Origin: Streptomyces sp. MNU76
GTDB taxonomy: Bacteria > Actinomycetota > Actinomycetes > Streptomycetales > Streptomycetaceae
Length of the DNA stretch: 64,000 nt
Direction of reading: 5' to 3'
NCBI RefSeq assembly: GCF_020982545.1
Contig: NZ_JAJKLK010000008.1
Location: forward strand, 124,001-188,000
In this document: piece by piece, positions 34,186-42,537 of the stretch
How positions within the stretch are numbered: position 1 is the first letter of the stretch
How the letters are laid out: the number at the start of each line of letters is the position of its first letter
Notes under the pieces: model-generated
What the model was told of the DNA's origin: nothing
Databases searched by the model: none
Seen by the model: only the letters and a program-made list of their open reading frames with translations
Made by a program: the position numbers and the translations under genes

Positions 34186-35355
34186 GTGACCAGCAACCCC
34201 ACATCGCGCGACTACAACAAGGCCTCGGTCCTTGATGTGGTCCTGACCCGGGCGCCCTTGACGCGGAACGAGCTCATCGAGCTCACGGGCTTGAGCAAGG
34301 CCACGGTGTCCCGAGCCGTAGAGGAGCTTCGGGCGGATGGCTTCGTCATCGACGGCGGAGTCGACGAGGTTGTCGGCCGTGGCCGACGGTCCACCTACCT
34401 GGACGTGCCCGCCACGACCGGGCACGTCGTCGGTATCGGCTTCGGAGCGCAGACCACCTGTGTCCTCGTGACCGATCTGAGGGGCCGCGAGGTCGACCAC
34501 GTGATGGTTCCCACCGCGGACCACGACGAGGTCAGGGCCGGCGCAGAATGGCTGGTCGGCTTGATTGCGAAGGCCAGTGAGTCCGCACAGGGGCCACTGC
34601 GCCAGGTCGTCGCCGCAGTGCCAGGCCGGGTCCGGAACGGCAAGGAGATTTTCGGCCCGGCGGAGTCGATGAAAATCTTCGCCGGCTCTGATCTTCAGCG
34701 AGCCGTCGCAGACCTGGTCAATGCTCCCGTGCTCCTCGACAGTGACGCCAATGCGTCCTTGCTCGGGATCCTCACCGACGACGCCACTGTCAGGAACGCC
34801 GCGCTCTTCAGCCTCAGCACCAACCTGAACCTCGCCAGCTGCACAGATCGCGAGCTCGCCCGCGGGCGGACACCTGCCTTCGGGGACATCGGTGTGCTCT
34901 CCTCCGGGGTTGACGATGAGATCCTGGGTGAGGTGCTGAGCACAAGAGGTCTTCTGCGCTTTGCTCGTGGGCGTGGACTCGACCTGGAACGCATCGAAGA
35001 CCTCTGGCTGGAACCGCACGAAGAGATGCCGCGCGCCGAGGTGCTGGAAGCGTTCACCATGGCAGTCGCCACCGCTGTCGGCGTCGTCGCCGTGATGCTG
35101 GACCCTGAATCGGTCTACTTCGTGGGTCGATTGCGCCCGCTCGTCGAAGAAGTGCTTCCCGAGGTGCGCAGGCGACTGGACCAGATCCTTCCGGCGGTGC
35201 CAGAGGTCAGGGCGGTGACGCAGGTGATCGGCCTGTCGACGGCGCAAGGAGCGGTGTACACGTGCCTGGCCTTGGCTCAGGACCGGCTACGGAACGCTGT
35301 GCTCGGGGCGCGTCGACAGGGTCAACCCGCAGAGCGATCCGCGCCCGCCTTCTGA
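34186..35355 (+). CDS. ROK-family transcriptional repressor
   Basis: GTG 34186 gives 389 residues. The N-terminal winged helix (LTRNELIELTGLSKATVSRA, VGRGRRSTYLDV) is followed by a ROK domain (VVGIGFGAQTTCVLVTDLRG, PVLLDSDANASLLG, TPAFGDIGVLSSG). The Cys-rich zinc motif of sugar-kinase ROK members and the usual GTGIG loop are absent, so it is a sensor rather than a kinase. It lies 153 bp from, and divergent to, the phospholyase/kinase operon, and probably represses it until the amino-alcohol inducer binds. Confidence 0.88.
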   Translation: MTSNPTSRDYNKASVLDVVLTRAPLTRNELIELTGLSKATVSRAVEELRADGFVIDGGVDEVVGRGRRSTYLDVPATTGHVVGIGFGAQTTCVLVTDLRGREVDHVMVPTADHDEVRAGAEWLVGLIAKASESAQGPLRQVVAAVPGRVRNGKEIFGPAESMKIFAGSDLQRAVADLVNAPVLLDSDANASLLGILTDDATVRNAALFSLSTNLNLASCTDRELARGRTPAFGDIGVLSSGVDDEILGEVLSTRGLLRFARGRGLDLERIEDLWLEPHEEMPRAEVLEAFTMAVATAVGVVAVMLDPESVYFVGRLRPLVEEVLPEVRRRLDQILPAVPEVRAVTQVIGLSTAQGAVYTCLALAQDRLRNAVLGARRQGQPAERSAPAF

Positions 35356-35507
35356 CTCGGCCGCCAAGTGAATCCACGCTTCATGTCGAAGCGAGATTCC
35401 CTGCTGCGCTGGGGCCTCTTCGTGCCGACGACTCTGCCTGTGCGAGGTCGAAGTGCGCGGCCATCCACTGGGCCTCTTGACTCCCCCCTGAGCCGCTGCC
35501 ATTCTCT
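35356..35507. other. upstream region of oxidase/deacylase module 1
   Basis: No gene is present. Sequence from about 35480 resembles 55395-55420 before the paralogous module. Confidence 0.4.
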
Positions 35508-35543
35508 GTGCCAGATAATAGCACAACATGCCACATTGTGGCA
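35508..35543. promoter_or_regulatory. two palindromic operator-like sites, module 1
   Basis: GTGCCAGATAATAGCAC (35508-35524, GTGC-N9-GCAC) and TGCCACATTGTGGCA (35529-35543, perfect 7-bp arms) match sites at 55421-55456 and 54437-54452. They are likely bound by the IclR regulators at 53.6-55.3 kb. Confidence 0.7.
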
Positions 35544-35690
35544 CAACCCATCCGGGAGCTGGGGTGGATCCCCGAACCCGGGCGAACGCGAGCCTTGGGG
35601 CCCAAGGGGGCGCCCCCTCCAAGTCGCCACAAAAGCATCCGCATGCTCGGGGGTCCAGCTTGCGGCCCGCTGATACGAAAGGAAGATCCT

Positions 35691-36830
35691 GTGTCAGCTG
35701 CGAGGAAGCGCGTCGCGGTGGTCGGCGTGGGAACGATGGGCAGCCATGCCGCCTGGCGGCTGGCCACCCGGGGTGCCGAGGTCGTCGGCTATGACCGGTT
35801 CGCGCCCGGCCACGACCGCAGCGCCGCAGGCGGCGAGACCCGCGTCTTCCGCAGTGTGCAGACCCACGACGGCCGCTATGTGCCGCTGGTCCGGCACGCC
35901 GACGCCCTGTGGAAGCAGCTGCAGGCGGAGACCGGGCGGGAACTGCGCCGTCTGACGGGAGCCCTGGTCATGGGGCCGGCCGACGACCCCGAGATGCGTA
36001 CCGTCATGGATGGCATCGCCGAGCACGGCCTCGACCACGAGGTGATCGACACCGAGGCGATGACGAAGCGTTTCCCGCAGTTCCGTGTCGACGGCGGCGA
36101 CCTGGTGGTCCTCGACTCCCACGCGGGGTTCGTCCGCCCCGAGCTGACGGTTCAGACCGCGGCCCGGCGTGCCGAGGAGCTGGGCGCCCGGATCCGCCGC
36201 TACACCCCGGTACGGGAAGTCACTCCCGTCGTCGGGGGAGGCGTGGAGATCCGCACCGACACCGACACCGAGCGCTTCGACGCCGCGGTCGTCACGCCGG
36301 GCCCCTGGGTGGGCGACCTGCTGCCCGGCCTGCCGTGGGAAGTGAGCGTCTACCGCACGATCAGCGCCTGGTTCCTGCCCCACGAGGACCACCCGGCAGA
36401 CGCCGAGCGTCCCGCCTTCATCCGCTGCGGCCACACCCCCTTCTACGGCATCCCGTCCCCGGACGGCCTGGCCGTCAAGCTGGGCCTGCCACAGCCGCAC
36501 CACAAGCCCGTGGACGACCCCAACCGGCTGAACCGGACCGTCGCACCGGAGGAACTGGAGACCTTCACCATGGCGGTGCGACGCCACCTGCCCGGCCTGA
36601 ACCCCGACCCGGTGCGCCTGTCCGTCTTCATGGAGGGCTACACCGACAGCACGCGCCCGCTGGTCGGTCCCCTGCCGGGCTGCGACGACATCGTCCTGCT
36701 GGCCGGCTTCTCCGGCCAGGGCTTCAAGATCTCGCCCGCCATGGGCGACATCGCCGCGGACCTCGCCCTGGAGGGCCGTACCTCCCAGCCGATCGACTTC
36801 ATCACCACACACGGCCGCACCGCGGCCTGA
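35691..36830 (+). CDS. MSOX-like FAD-dependent oxidase, module 1
   Basis: GTG 35691 follows AAAGGAAG and gives 379 residues. The FAD loop VAVVGVGTMGSHAAW is at 8-22, with HDRSAAGGETRVFRS and LAGFSGQGFKISPAMGD. Where MSOX has the flavin-linking Cys (CMYT) this protein has VFMEGYTDSTRP, so FAD is probably not covalently held. It is a close paralogue of 55620-56759: GTG start, ribosome-binding site and opening residues are shared. It is followed by a deacylase after 18 bp. It is expected to oxidise a secondary or primary amine to imine/aldehyde with H2O2. Confidence 0.87.
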   Translation: MSAARKRVAVVGVGTMGSHAAWRLATRGAEVVGYDRFAPGHDRSAAGGETRVFRSVQTHDGRYVPLVRHADALWKQLQAETGRELRRLTGALVMGPADDPEMRTVMDGIAEHGLDHEVIDTEAMTKRFPQFRVDGGDLVVLDSHAGFVRPELTVQTAARRAEELGARIRRYTPVREVTPVVGGGVEIRTDTDTERFDAAVVTPGPWVGDLLPGLPWEVSVYRTISAWFLPHEDHPADAERPAFIRCGHTPFYGIPSPDGLAVKLGLPQPHHKPVDDPNRLNRTVAPEELETFTMAVRRHLPGLNPDPVRLSVFMEGYTDSTRPLVGPLPGCDDIVLLAGFSGQGFKISPAMGDIAADLALEGRTSQPIDFITTHGRTAA

Positions 36831-36848
36831 GCACGAACGAGGAAACAC

Positions 36849-37820
36849 ATGCCCCTGACCATGGGCGCGCTGAGGGCCGAGCCCGGCCAGAAGACCCGCG
36901 GGAGCCTGCTCGCCGACCTCGGTACCACGACGGTGGAGGTGCCCCTGGTCCTCGTCAACGGTTCCCGCCCGGGCCCCAGGGTCGTGATCACCGGTGGTGT
37001 CCACGGCGGTGAGTTCATCGGAGTCGATGCCGTCACCCGCCTGGCCGGGCTGCTGCAACCGGACGAGGTCGCCGGCCAGTTGGTGATCTGCCCCGTGTCC
37101 AATCCGCCGGCCGTTTACGGGGGCAGGCTCAACATCTCCCCGCTGGACGGCGTCAACATCAACCGCGTCTTCCCCGGCGACAAGGACGGCGGTCCCACCG
37201 ACCGGATGGCGGCCTGGCTGTTCGCGTACCTGATCGACGGCGCCGACGCCTATGTGGACCTGCACAGCGGCGGCATCGACCAACACCTGCTCGACTTCGT
37301 CGGCTACCGCCTGACCGGCGACGACGAACTCGACGCGAAGAACAAGGGAATGGCCCACGCGGTCGGATACGAGCGGGTCATCTTCGGCACCAGCCCGGAC
37401 GGCGGCAACAGTCACGCCGCGGCGAACCGGCAGGGTATCCCCGCGATCCTCGTCGAGACCGGCCAGCTCGGCGACCGGGACCCGGCCGCCGTGAGCAGGC
37501 TCCTCGACGGCCTGCGCCGGCTCCTGCGCCACCTCGGCGTCATCGAGGCGCCACACCACCTCGCACCGGTGACCGTGCAGCCGCGTGACTGGATCTGGAC
37601 GGGCGAGGTCGAATCTCCGGCCGCAGGCCTCTGGTACCCCGACGCGGTGACCGGTGACGAGGTGACCGAGGGCCAGACCATCGGCCGCATCGTCGACCCG
37701 GTCGACGGCACCGAGCACAAGATCACCGCCACGGCCACCGGGAAGATCATCTACGGCATGAACGGGCTGACCGTGCGCCCCGGCACGGAGCTCGCCGCCA
37801 TCGCCACCCCGCACCACTGA
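36849..37820 (+). CDS. AstE/aspartoacylase-type (M14-like) deacylase, module 1
   Basis: This 323-residue zinc hydrolase has the ligands His/Glu in VVITGGVHGGEFIGVDAV and His in AYVDLHSGGID, NINRVFPGD (substrate Arg), and the catalytic Glu in AILVETGQLG. A C-terminal beta domain follows (GLWYPDAVTGDEVTEGQ, IVDPVDG). Family members remove acyl groups from N-acyl amino acids (succinylglutamate, acetylaspartate, acetyl-diaminobutyrate). It is paired with the FAD oxidase. Paralogues lie at 56762 and 63305. The acyl substrate is unknown. Confidence 0.88.
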   Translation: MPLTMGALRAEPGQKTRGSLLADLGTTTVEVPLVLVNGSRPGPRVVITGGVHGGEFIGVDAVTRLAGLLQPDEVAGQLVICPVSNPPAVYGGRLNISPLDGVNINRVFPGDKDGGPTDRMAAWLFAYLIDGADAYVDLHSGGIDQHLLDFVGYRLTGDDELDAKNKGMAHAVGYERVIFGTSPDGGNSHAAANRQGIPAILVETGQLGDRDPAAVSRLLDGLRRLLRHLGVIEAPHHLAPVTVQPRDWIWTGEVESPAAGLWYPDAVTGDEVTEGQTIGRIVDPVDGTEHKITATATGKIIYGMNGLTVRPGTELAAIATPHH

Positions 37821-38024
37821 CGGGCCTCATGCGCGCCCGGCACGACGCACGGACATCGACTGGCGGCTTACGAACGAAGCGGTCGTCACCAATGCCGGTT
37901 GGAGTGGACTCGCGGCTCAACTCGGCGTCGCCACAGCGTCTGTCGAGGTGAGCCGCCGTCAAGCCGGCCACCGCGACAGGCAAGGCGCTGTCCTGCGGGG
38001 ACGCTGTCGCCGTCGAAGAGCAGC
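37821..38024. other. no gene; deletion-scar region
   Basis: There is no coding pattern. In the paralogous module an SBP gene and most of potA occupy this position. Confidence 0.35.
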
Positions 38025-38170
38025 CATGGAGATTGAAATGAGCCTTGGGCAGGAACTCGGCCTGACCCTCATCTATGTGACACCTGATCAGGAAGAAGCC
38101 CTGGTTCATGTGTGACCGCATCGCGGTCATGCGCAAAGGCCTGATCGAGCAGTTCGACACCCCGGGTGAG
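38025..38170 (+). pseudogene. potA-like ABC ATPase remnant
   Basis: ATGGAGATTGAAATGAGCCT then CAGGAACTCGGCCTGACCCT and the following bases track 59578-59725 of the intact ATPase gene, with an extra T causing a stop. Encoded residues are QELGLTLIYVTPDQEEALV, with the H-loop His replaced by Pro, then LIEQFDTP in another frame. Only this 50-codon piece is left. Confidence 0.75.
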
Positions 38171-38275
38171 CCGGCCCACGCGGTTGTCGCGGTCGTGGCG
38201 CCTCATGGTCTGCCGCCACCCCCGCTTGCCGTGGAGGTCTGCCACCTCGACCGATCGCGAAGGAGATGGTCCGCT

Positions 38276-38737
38276 GTGGACGCCGTCGACGAGAAGATCA
38301 TCGCCGAGCTGACCCGCAACGCCCGCATGCCGCACTCGGAGCTGGCCGGCAAGGTGCTGCTGTCCCGCAATGCGGTGCGCCAGCGCATCGAACGGTTGGA
38401 GCGGCAGGGCCACATCGCCGGGTACACCATCGTCCGCGCGGGCGAGGGCACCGGCGATGTCGTCTCGGCGCTGGTCCTCGTCTACCGCCAGGACCGCATG
38501 CGTGGCGGCGACGTCCTGGCCGCGCTCAAACGCATTCCGGAGGTCGTTCTCTGCGAGATCCTCAGCGGCGACTTCGACATCATGGTGCGCCTGGAGGCCG
38601 CCTCGCTTGAACGTGTACGGAGCATCTGGGAGGACATCGCCAAGATGCCCGGCGTACGGGACACGGTCACGGCGCTCACGCTGTCCAGCGTCGTCAACCG
38701 CCCGCGAGGAGGGCGGAGTTCCACGGCGCCGGGGTGA
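38276..38737 (+). CDS. Lrp/AsnC-family regulator
   Basis: GTG 38276 has AAGGAG 12 nt before it and gives 153 residues. The N-terminal HTH reads VDEKIIAELTRNARMPHSEL and LSRNAVRQRIERLERQG, the RAM effector domain VVSALVLVYRQDR and CEILSGDFDIMVRLEAAS. Lrp-type proteins sense amino acids. It is immediately behind the decayed module 1, in the same direction. AsnC regulators also accompany deacylase/oxidase sets in ectoine breakdown, but no ectoine hydrolase is seen here. Confidence 0.87.
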   Translation: MDAVDEKIIAELTRNARMPHSELAGKVLLSRNAVRQRIERLERQGHIAGYTIVRAGEGTGDVVSALVLVYRQDRMRGGDVLAALKRIPEVVLCEILSGDFDIMVRLEAASLERVRSIWEDIAKMPGVRDTVTALTLSSVVNRPRGGRSSTAPG

Positions 38738-38829
38738 GCAGCGCCGATGCCTCGTCCCTGTCCTGTGGTGGGTTACCTCGTACCCGGCAATCTCATTGGT
38801 TAAGAATTCACCTATCGAGGTAGATCAAG

Positions 38830-38843
38830 TAAGGGTTGCCTTA
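38830..38843. promoter_or_regulatory. iron-box-like palindrome before ABC importer
   Basis: TAAGGGTTGCCTTA lies 73 bp upstream of the SBP start in an AT-richer patch. It resembles, but does not match exactly, IdeR/DmdR iron boxes. Confidence 0.3.
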
Positions 38844-38915
38844 TATGCTGATCGAGCCCGGCCCATCTGAGCGCGCACGGGCTCGTACCACTCTCTCCCG
38901 CATGACAGGACTCCC

Positions 38916-40439
38916 ATGCGTACGACCTCCCGCGGTCTCGTCTTGACGCTTGCCCTCACTCCGCTGCTGGCCGGCTGCTTCGTGTCCGGCGCAGCAGGAT
39001 CCGGTTCGGACACGGGAGACGGGTCGGCCGGTCGGCTGAGGGTCGCGCTCGCCCGGCCGCCGGTGCAGGCGCTGTCCACATACAGCGACGACGCCACCTT
39101 GCTGGGCAAGCTCTCCGTGGTCGAAGGCCTCACCGCCCTGGACAAGAACGGCGCCGCAGCTCCCGCGCTGGCGAAGTCCTGGAAGCAGAACAGCCCCACC
39201 ACCTGGACCTTCGAGCTGCGCAAGGCCACCTTCCAGGACGGCACGCCGGTCACCGCCGACGCGGTCGTGAGCGCCCTCGACCACGCGGACGCCGCAACGC
39301 CCAAGCCACGTGTCCTCAGCGACGTGACCCTCACCGCGAAGGTCGAGGACGCCAACACCGTCACCGTCACCACCAAGGCCGCGGACCCGGTGCTCCCGCT
39401 GCGACTGGCCAGCCCGGTGCTGGCCATCCTCTCCGAAAAGGCCTACGCCAAGGACGGCACCGCCAGCGCGATCGGCACCGGAACGGGCCCCTTCAAGGTC
39501 ACGAAGCTCATCGGCAAGTCCAAGGCCACGCTCGACCGTTACGACGGCTACTGGGGCGGCAAGGCCAAGGCGTCCGGCATCGACGTGACGTGGATAGCCG
39601 ACGGCACCGCCCGCGCCAACGCCCTGCGCGGCGGCGATGTCGACATCGCCGAGTGGATCCCCACCGCCCAGGCGAAGCTGCTGGACGCGAACACCCGGCA
39701 TGAGGTGCCGTCCGTACGGACCGACAGCCTCATCCTCAACACCGGCAACGGCATCTTCACCGACCCCGCGCTGCGCGCGGCCGCCCGCGAGGCCGTCGAC
39801 GGCTCCGCGTTCGTCGACTCGATCTTCGGCGGCTACGCCGACCCCGCTCAGGGCCTGTTCGGACCCGCTGTTTCCTGGGCGGCCGACAAGCGTGTCGAGG
39901 TCACCGGCCGCGCCAAGGCCGCGACACCGGCACAGGTCAGGTCCAAGACGAAGGGCAAGGTCCTGCGTCTGGCCGCCTTCACCAACCGGGCGGAACTGCC
40001 CGAGACCGCCACCGTGCTGCAGCAGCAGCTGGAGAAGGCCGGGTTCACCGTCAAGCAGGACGTCCGCGAGTACACACAGATGGAAGCCGACCTCCTCGCC
40101 GGCAAGTACGACGCCCTGGTCATGTCCCGGGTGGTACTCCTCGACACCGGCGACGCGGTCGCCTACCTGGCGAGCGACTACACGAGCGACGGCGTGTACA
40201 ACATCGCCCGTCTGAAGGACTCCAAGGTGGACCAAGCCATCAAGTCCGCCGCCGAGGAAGGCGACACGACGAAGCGCCGGCAGAAGATCATGGCCGCCGA
40301 GGCGCAGATCCTGCGCACCGACGCCGTCGTCCCGCTGGTCCACGAGAGGGTCGTCCAGGGCATCGCCGCCGACGTCGAGGGCGTGCTCCTCGACCCGCGC
40401 GAGCGCTCCCTGATCGACGTCGACACCCACCTGAAGTAG
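38916..40439 (+). CDS. SBP_bac_5 lipoprotein of a nickel/peptide-type ABC importer
   Basis: This 507-residue binding protein has signal peptide and lipobox LTPLLAGCF (Cys22), then family-5 motifs: VVEGLTALDKNGAAAPALAK, WTFELRKATFQDGTPVTADA, TGTGPFKVTK and YDGYWGGKAKASGIDVTW. It is tethered outside the membrane and delivers ligand to the fused permease 6 bp downstream. Metal-chelate (Cnt/Nik-like) or peptide cargo are both possible. The iron-box-like site upstream favours a metallophore but weakly. Confidence 0.87.
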   Translation: MRTTSRGLVLTLALTPLLAGCFVSGAAGSGSDTGDGSAGRLRVALARPPVQALSTYSDDATLLGKLSVVEGLTALDKNGAAAPALAKSWKQNSPTTWTFELRKATFQDGTPVTADAVVSALDHADAATPKPRVLSDVTLTAKVEDANTVTVTTKAADPVLPLRLASPVLAILSEKAYAKDGTASAIGTGTGPFKVTKLIGKSKATLDRYDGYWGGKAKASGIDVTWIADGTARANALRGGDVDIAEWIPTAQAKLLDANTRHEVPSVRTDSLILNTGNGIFTDPALRAAAREAVDGSAFVDSIFGGYADPAQGLFGPAVSWAADKRVEVTGRAKAATPAQVRSKTKGKVLRLAAFTNRAELPETATVLQQQLEKAGFTVKQDVREYTQMEADLLAGKYDALVMSRVVLLDTGDAVAYLASDYTSDGVYNIARLKDSKVDQAIKSAAEEGDTTKRRQKIMAAEAQILRTDAVVPLVHERVVQGIAADVEGVLLDPRERSLIDVDTHLK

Positions 40440-40445
40440 CGGCCG

Positions 40446-42305
40446 ATGAGCGTCATGTCGGCCGGTACCGAGGCCCGCCCGTCCCGGTGGCGCGCGGGCC
40501 TCGGCCGCCTCACCGCCGGGGCCGCGCTGCTGACGGCCGTGGCCCTGCTGCCCTGGCTGTCCGGCAACGACCCCGCACTGACCGTCCTGCGGGCCCGCTC
40601 CGCCGACCAGGATCCCACGCCCGCCCAGCTGGTCTCCGTTCGGGAGCAACTGGGTCTGGACGAGGGACCGTTCACGCACCTCGTGCACTGGCTGGGCGGG
40701 CTGCCGCGGGGCGACGCGGGCACATCCTGGGTGTCAGGTGAGGCGGTTCTGCCCCAGGTGACGAGCGCCTTCGCGGTCTCCGTCACGCTGATGTTCGGAG
40801 CGCTTGTCGTCACCATCGCCGTCTCCGCACTGGTCAGCGCCCGCACCCTGTATCTCGGCTCCCGGCGACGGCTGCACCGGGGGAGCGGCGCCATCGGGGT
40901 CGCCGTACTCGCCGCGCTGCCCAAGTTCCTGCTCGCCTCGCTCCTCGCCACCGTGTGCGGGGTGTGGCTGGGCTGGTTCCCGTCCAGTGGGTGGGAGGGA
41001 CCATCGTCGATGGTGCTGCCCGCGCTCGCCCTCGGCGTCCCGTCCGGGGCGATGATCGGCGGCCTGCTCGACCAGTCGCTGCCCGCCGCCTTCAACGAAC
41101 CGTGGGCCCGGACCTGGCACGCCTACGGCTTCCCACCCAACCACGTCGCCCGGCACGCGCTGCGGCGCACGCTGGCCGGTGTGCTCCCGCAACTCCTGCC
41201 GACCGTCGTGGCCCTGGTCGGCGGCGCGGTCGCCGTGGAGAAGATCTTCAACATTCCCGGACTCGGCCGCCTCGCCCTGGACGCCGCCATTGCCCAGGAC
41301 CTCCCACCCCTGCAGACCGCGACCCTGGCCCTCATCCTGCTCGGCGTCGTCGCCGGCCTCCTCATCCATGCCCTGCGACGCGCGCTGCTCGGCCCGGCTC
41401 TGCGGGACGGGGCTCTGCCCGCCCTGCACGCACCGCGCCTCCCGCGAGGGCGCTCCACCCGCTGGGTCGCGGGAGTCTGTGCCGTCGCGCTCCTCATCCT
41501 GGTCGTCGCCGGACTGCTCCGCGACCCCCTGCACGTGGACACGGCGGCCCGACTGCTCCCGCCCTCGGCCGCGCACCCGCTGGGTACGGACTCCCTCGGC
41601 CGCGATCTGCTGGCACGGCTGGGCCACGGGGCGCTGCGCACGGTGGGTGTGGCCCTCGTGGTGACCGCGCTGTGCGCGCTCACCGGGCTGCTGCTCGGCA
41701 TGGCGGCACAGGTCGGCGCGGGGCTCACGGAAGTGGTGTCGACGATGCCGGCGGTCCTCGCCGGGATGCTGACCACGGCGGTGACAGGCCCGTCGGCCCC
41801 GGGTGCCGCCCTCGCGGTATGCCTGGTCGGCTGGACCCCGTACGCCGCCCAGACCGCGGCCCTGCTGGAACAGGAACGGGCCAGCGGCCACATGCTCGCG
41901 TCCATCTCCTTCGGCGCCGGCCCGCGGTACCTGCTCCGCCACCACCTGCTGCCCGCCGTACTGCCCGGCGTCCTGCGCAACGCGCTCCTGCGCCTGCCCA
42001 CAACGGTCCTCGTACTGGCCTCCCTCGGCTTCCTCGGTCTGGGTGAGCAGCCGCCCACCGCAGAGTGGGGTCGCCTCCTGTCGGAGAACCAGCAGTACGC
42101 GGAACTGGCGCCCTGGACCGTACTCGGCCCGGCCTGCGCACTCGTCCTGTTCTCCGTCCTCGCCCTCTCCGGCACGGACGCCGCGGCTATGCGCCGCCCG
42201 ACGTCAGTCCGGGTTCGGACGTCCCGTCGGTCCCGTAGGAGAGGTGTGCAGGGGGAGGAGGACAAGGTCAGTGCCGGGCGAACCGAACCCCGGTCGGTTG
42301 TATGA
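40446..42305 (+). CDS. fused two-domain ABC permease (NikB-NikC-like)
   Basis: The 619 residues contain two permease units in one chain. The first (about 1-310) has its EAA loop near WARTWHAYGFPPNHVARHAL and ends with EKIFNIPGLGRLALDAAIAQ. The second (about 330-595) opens with DPLHVDTAARLLPPSAAHPLGTD-type sequence, has an EAA loop at EQERASGHMLASISFGAG and ends with LGFLGLGEQPPTAEWG. About twelve membrane segments are present. The last 35 residues (RRPTSVRVRTSRRSRRRG onward) look foreign, so the 3' end may be altered. No ATPase gene follows, so the importer is incomplete unless it borrows one. Confidence 0.82.
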   Translation: MSVMSAGTEARPSRWRAGLGRLTAGAALLTAVALLPWLSGNDPALTVLRARSADQDPTPAQLVSVREQLGLDEGPFTHLVHWLGGLPRGDAGTSWVSGEAVLPQVTSAFAVSVTLMFGALVVTIAVSALVSARTLYLGSRRRLHRGSGAIGVAVLAALPKFLLASLLATVCGVWLGWFPSSGWEGPSSMVLPALALGVPSGAMIGGLLDQSLPAAFNEPWARTWHAYGFPPNHVARHALRRTLAGVLPQLLPTVVALVGGAVAVEKIFNIPGLGRLALDAAIAQDLPPLQTATLALILLGVVAGLLIHALRRALLGPALRDGALPALHAPRLPRGRSTRWVAGVCAVALLILVVAGLLRDPLHVDTAARLLPPSAAHPLGTDSLGRDLLARLGHGALRTVGVALVVTALCALTGLLLGMAAQVGAGLTEVVSTMPAVLAGMLTTAVTGPSAPGAALAVCLVGWTPYAAQTAALLEQERASGHMLASISFGAGPRYLLRHHLLPAVLPGVLRNALLRLPTTVLVLASLGFLGLGEQPPTAEWGRLLSENQQYAELAPWTVLGPACALVLFSVLALSGTDAAAMRRPTSVRVRTSRRSRRRGVQGEEDKVSAGRTEPRSVV

Positions 42306-42392
42306 CGCCGCCGTATCGCGGCAGCTCGACGGCGGACCCGTTCCCCAGCGCCTCGGGGCCTGCGCGGGGGCGTGAGTTCGGCGGCTTAAGTG
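42268..42392 (-). pseudogene. reverse-strand C-terminal fragment, unidentified
   Basis: The minus strand reads EALGNGSAVELPRYGGVIQP, then TGVRFARH and a stop at 42268. The ending resembles that of the expansin-like protein (QPTQVQFARH), but the rest does not, so the family is uncertain. It overlaps the foreign tail of the permease, consistent with a deletion junction near 42200. Confidence 0.3.
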
Positions 42393-42537
42393 CACGCAGT
42401 CAGGCCTTGCGTCACGGGGCGCGGTGCTGACCCGTGTCCGCGCCCTCGGAGTGACGCATCCGGGACAGCCGATGCTCGCTCTGCCGATCGACTTCCGGCT
42501 CCAGCGGTCCAGGGGTTCGTCCGGGTGCGGAAGGCGG

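Noticed and set aside
32683..35247. 854-codon minus-strand frame
   Set aside because: The PLP enzyme ends at its ATG 34032. The extension is antisense to the ROK gene.
35694..37817. 707-codon minus-strand frame across oxidase and deacylase
   Set aside because: The plus-strand genes have complete motifs and ribosome-binding sites. The antisense frame is Val/Gly/Asp-rich with no domain.
37821..38737. Ectoine degradation cluster
   Set aside because: An AsnC regulator, AstE-like deacylase and aminotransferase recall doe genes, but no ectoine hydrolase (DoeA) or EutBC is present and the importer is of the polyamine type.
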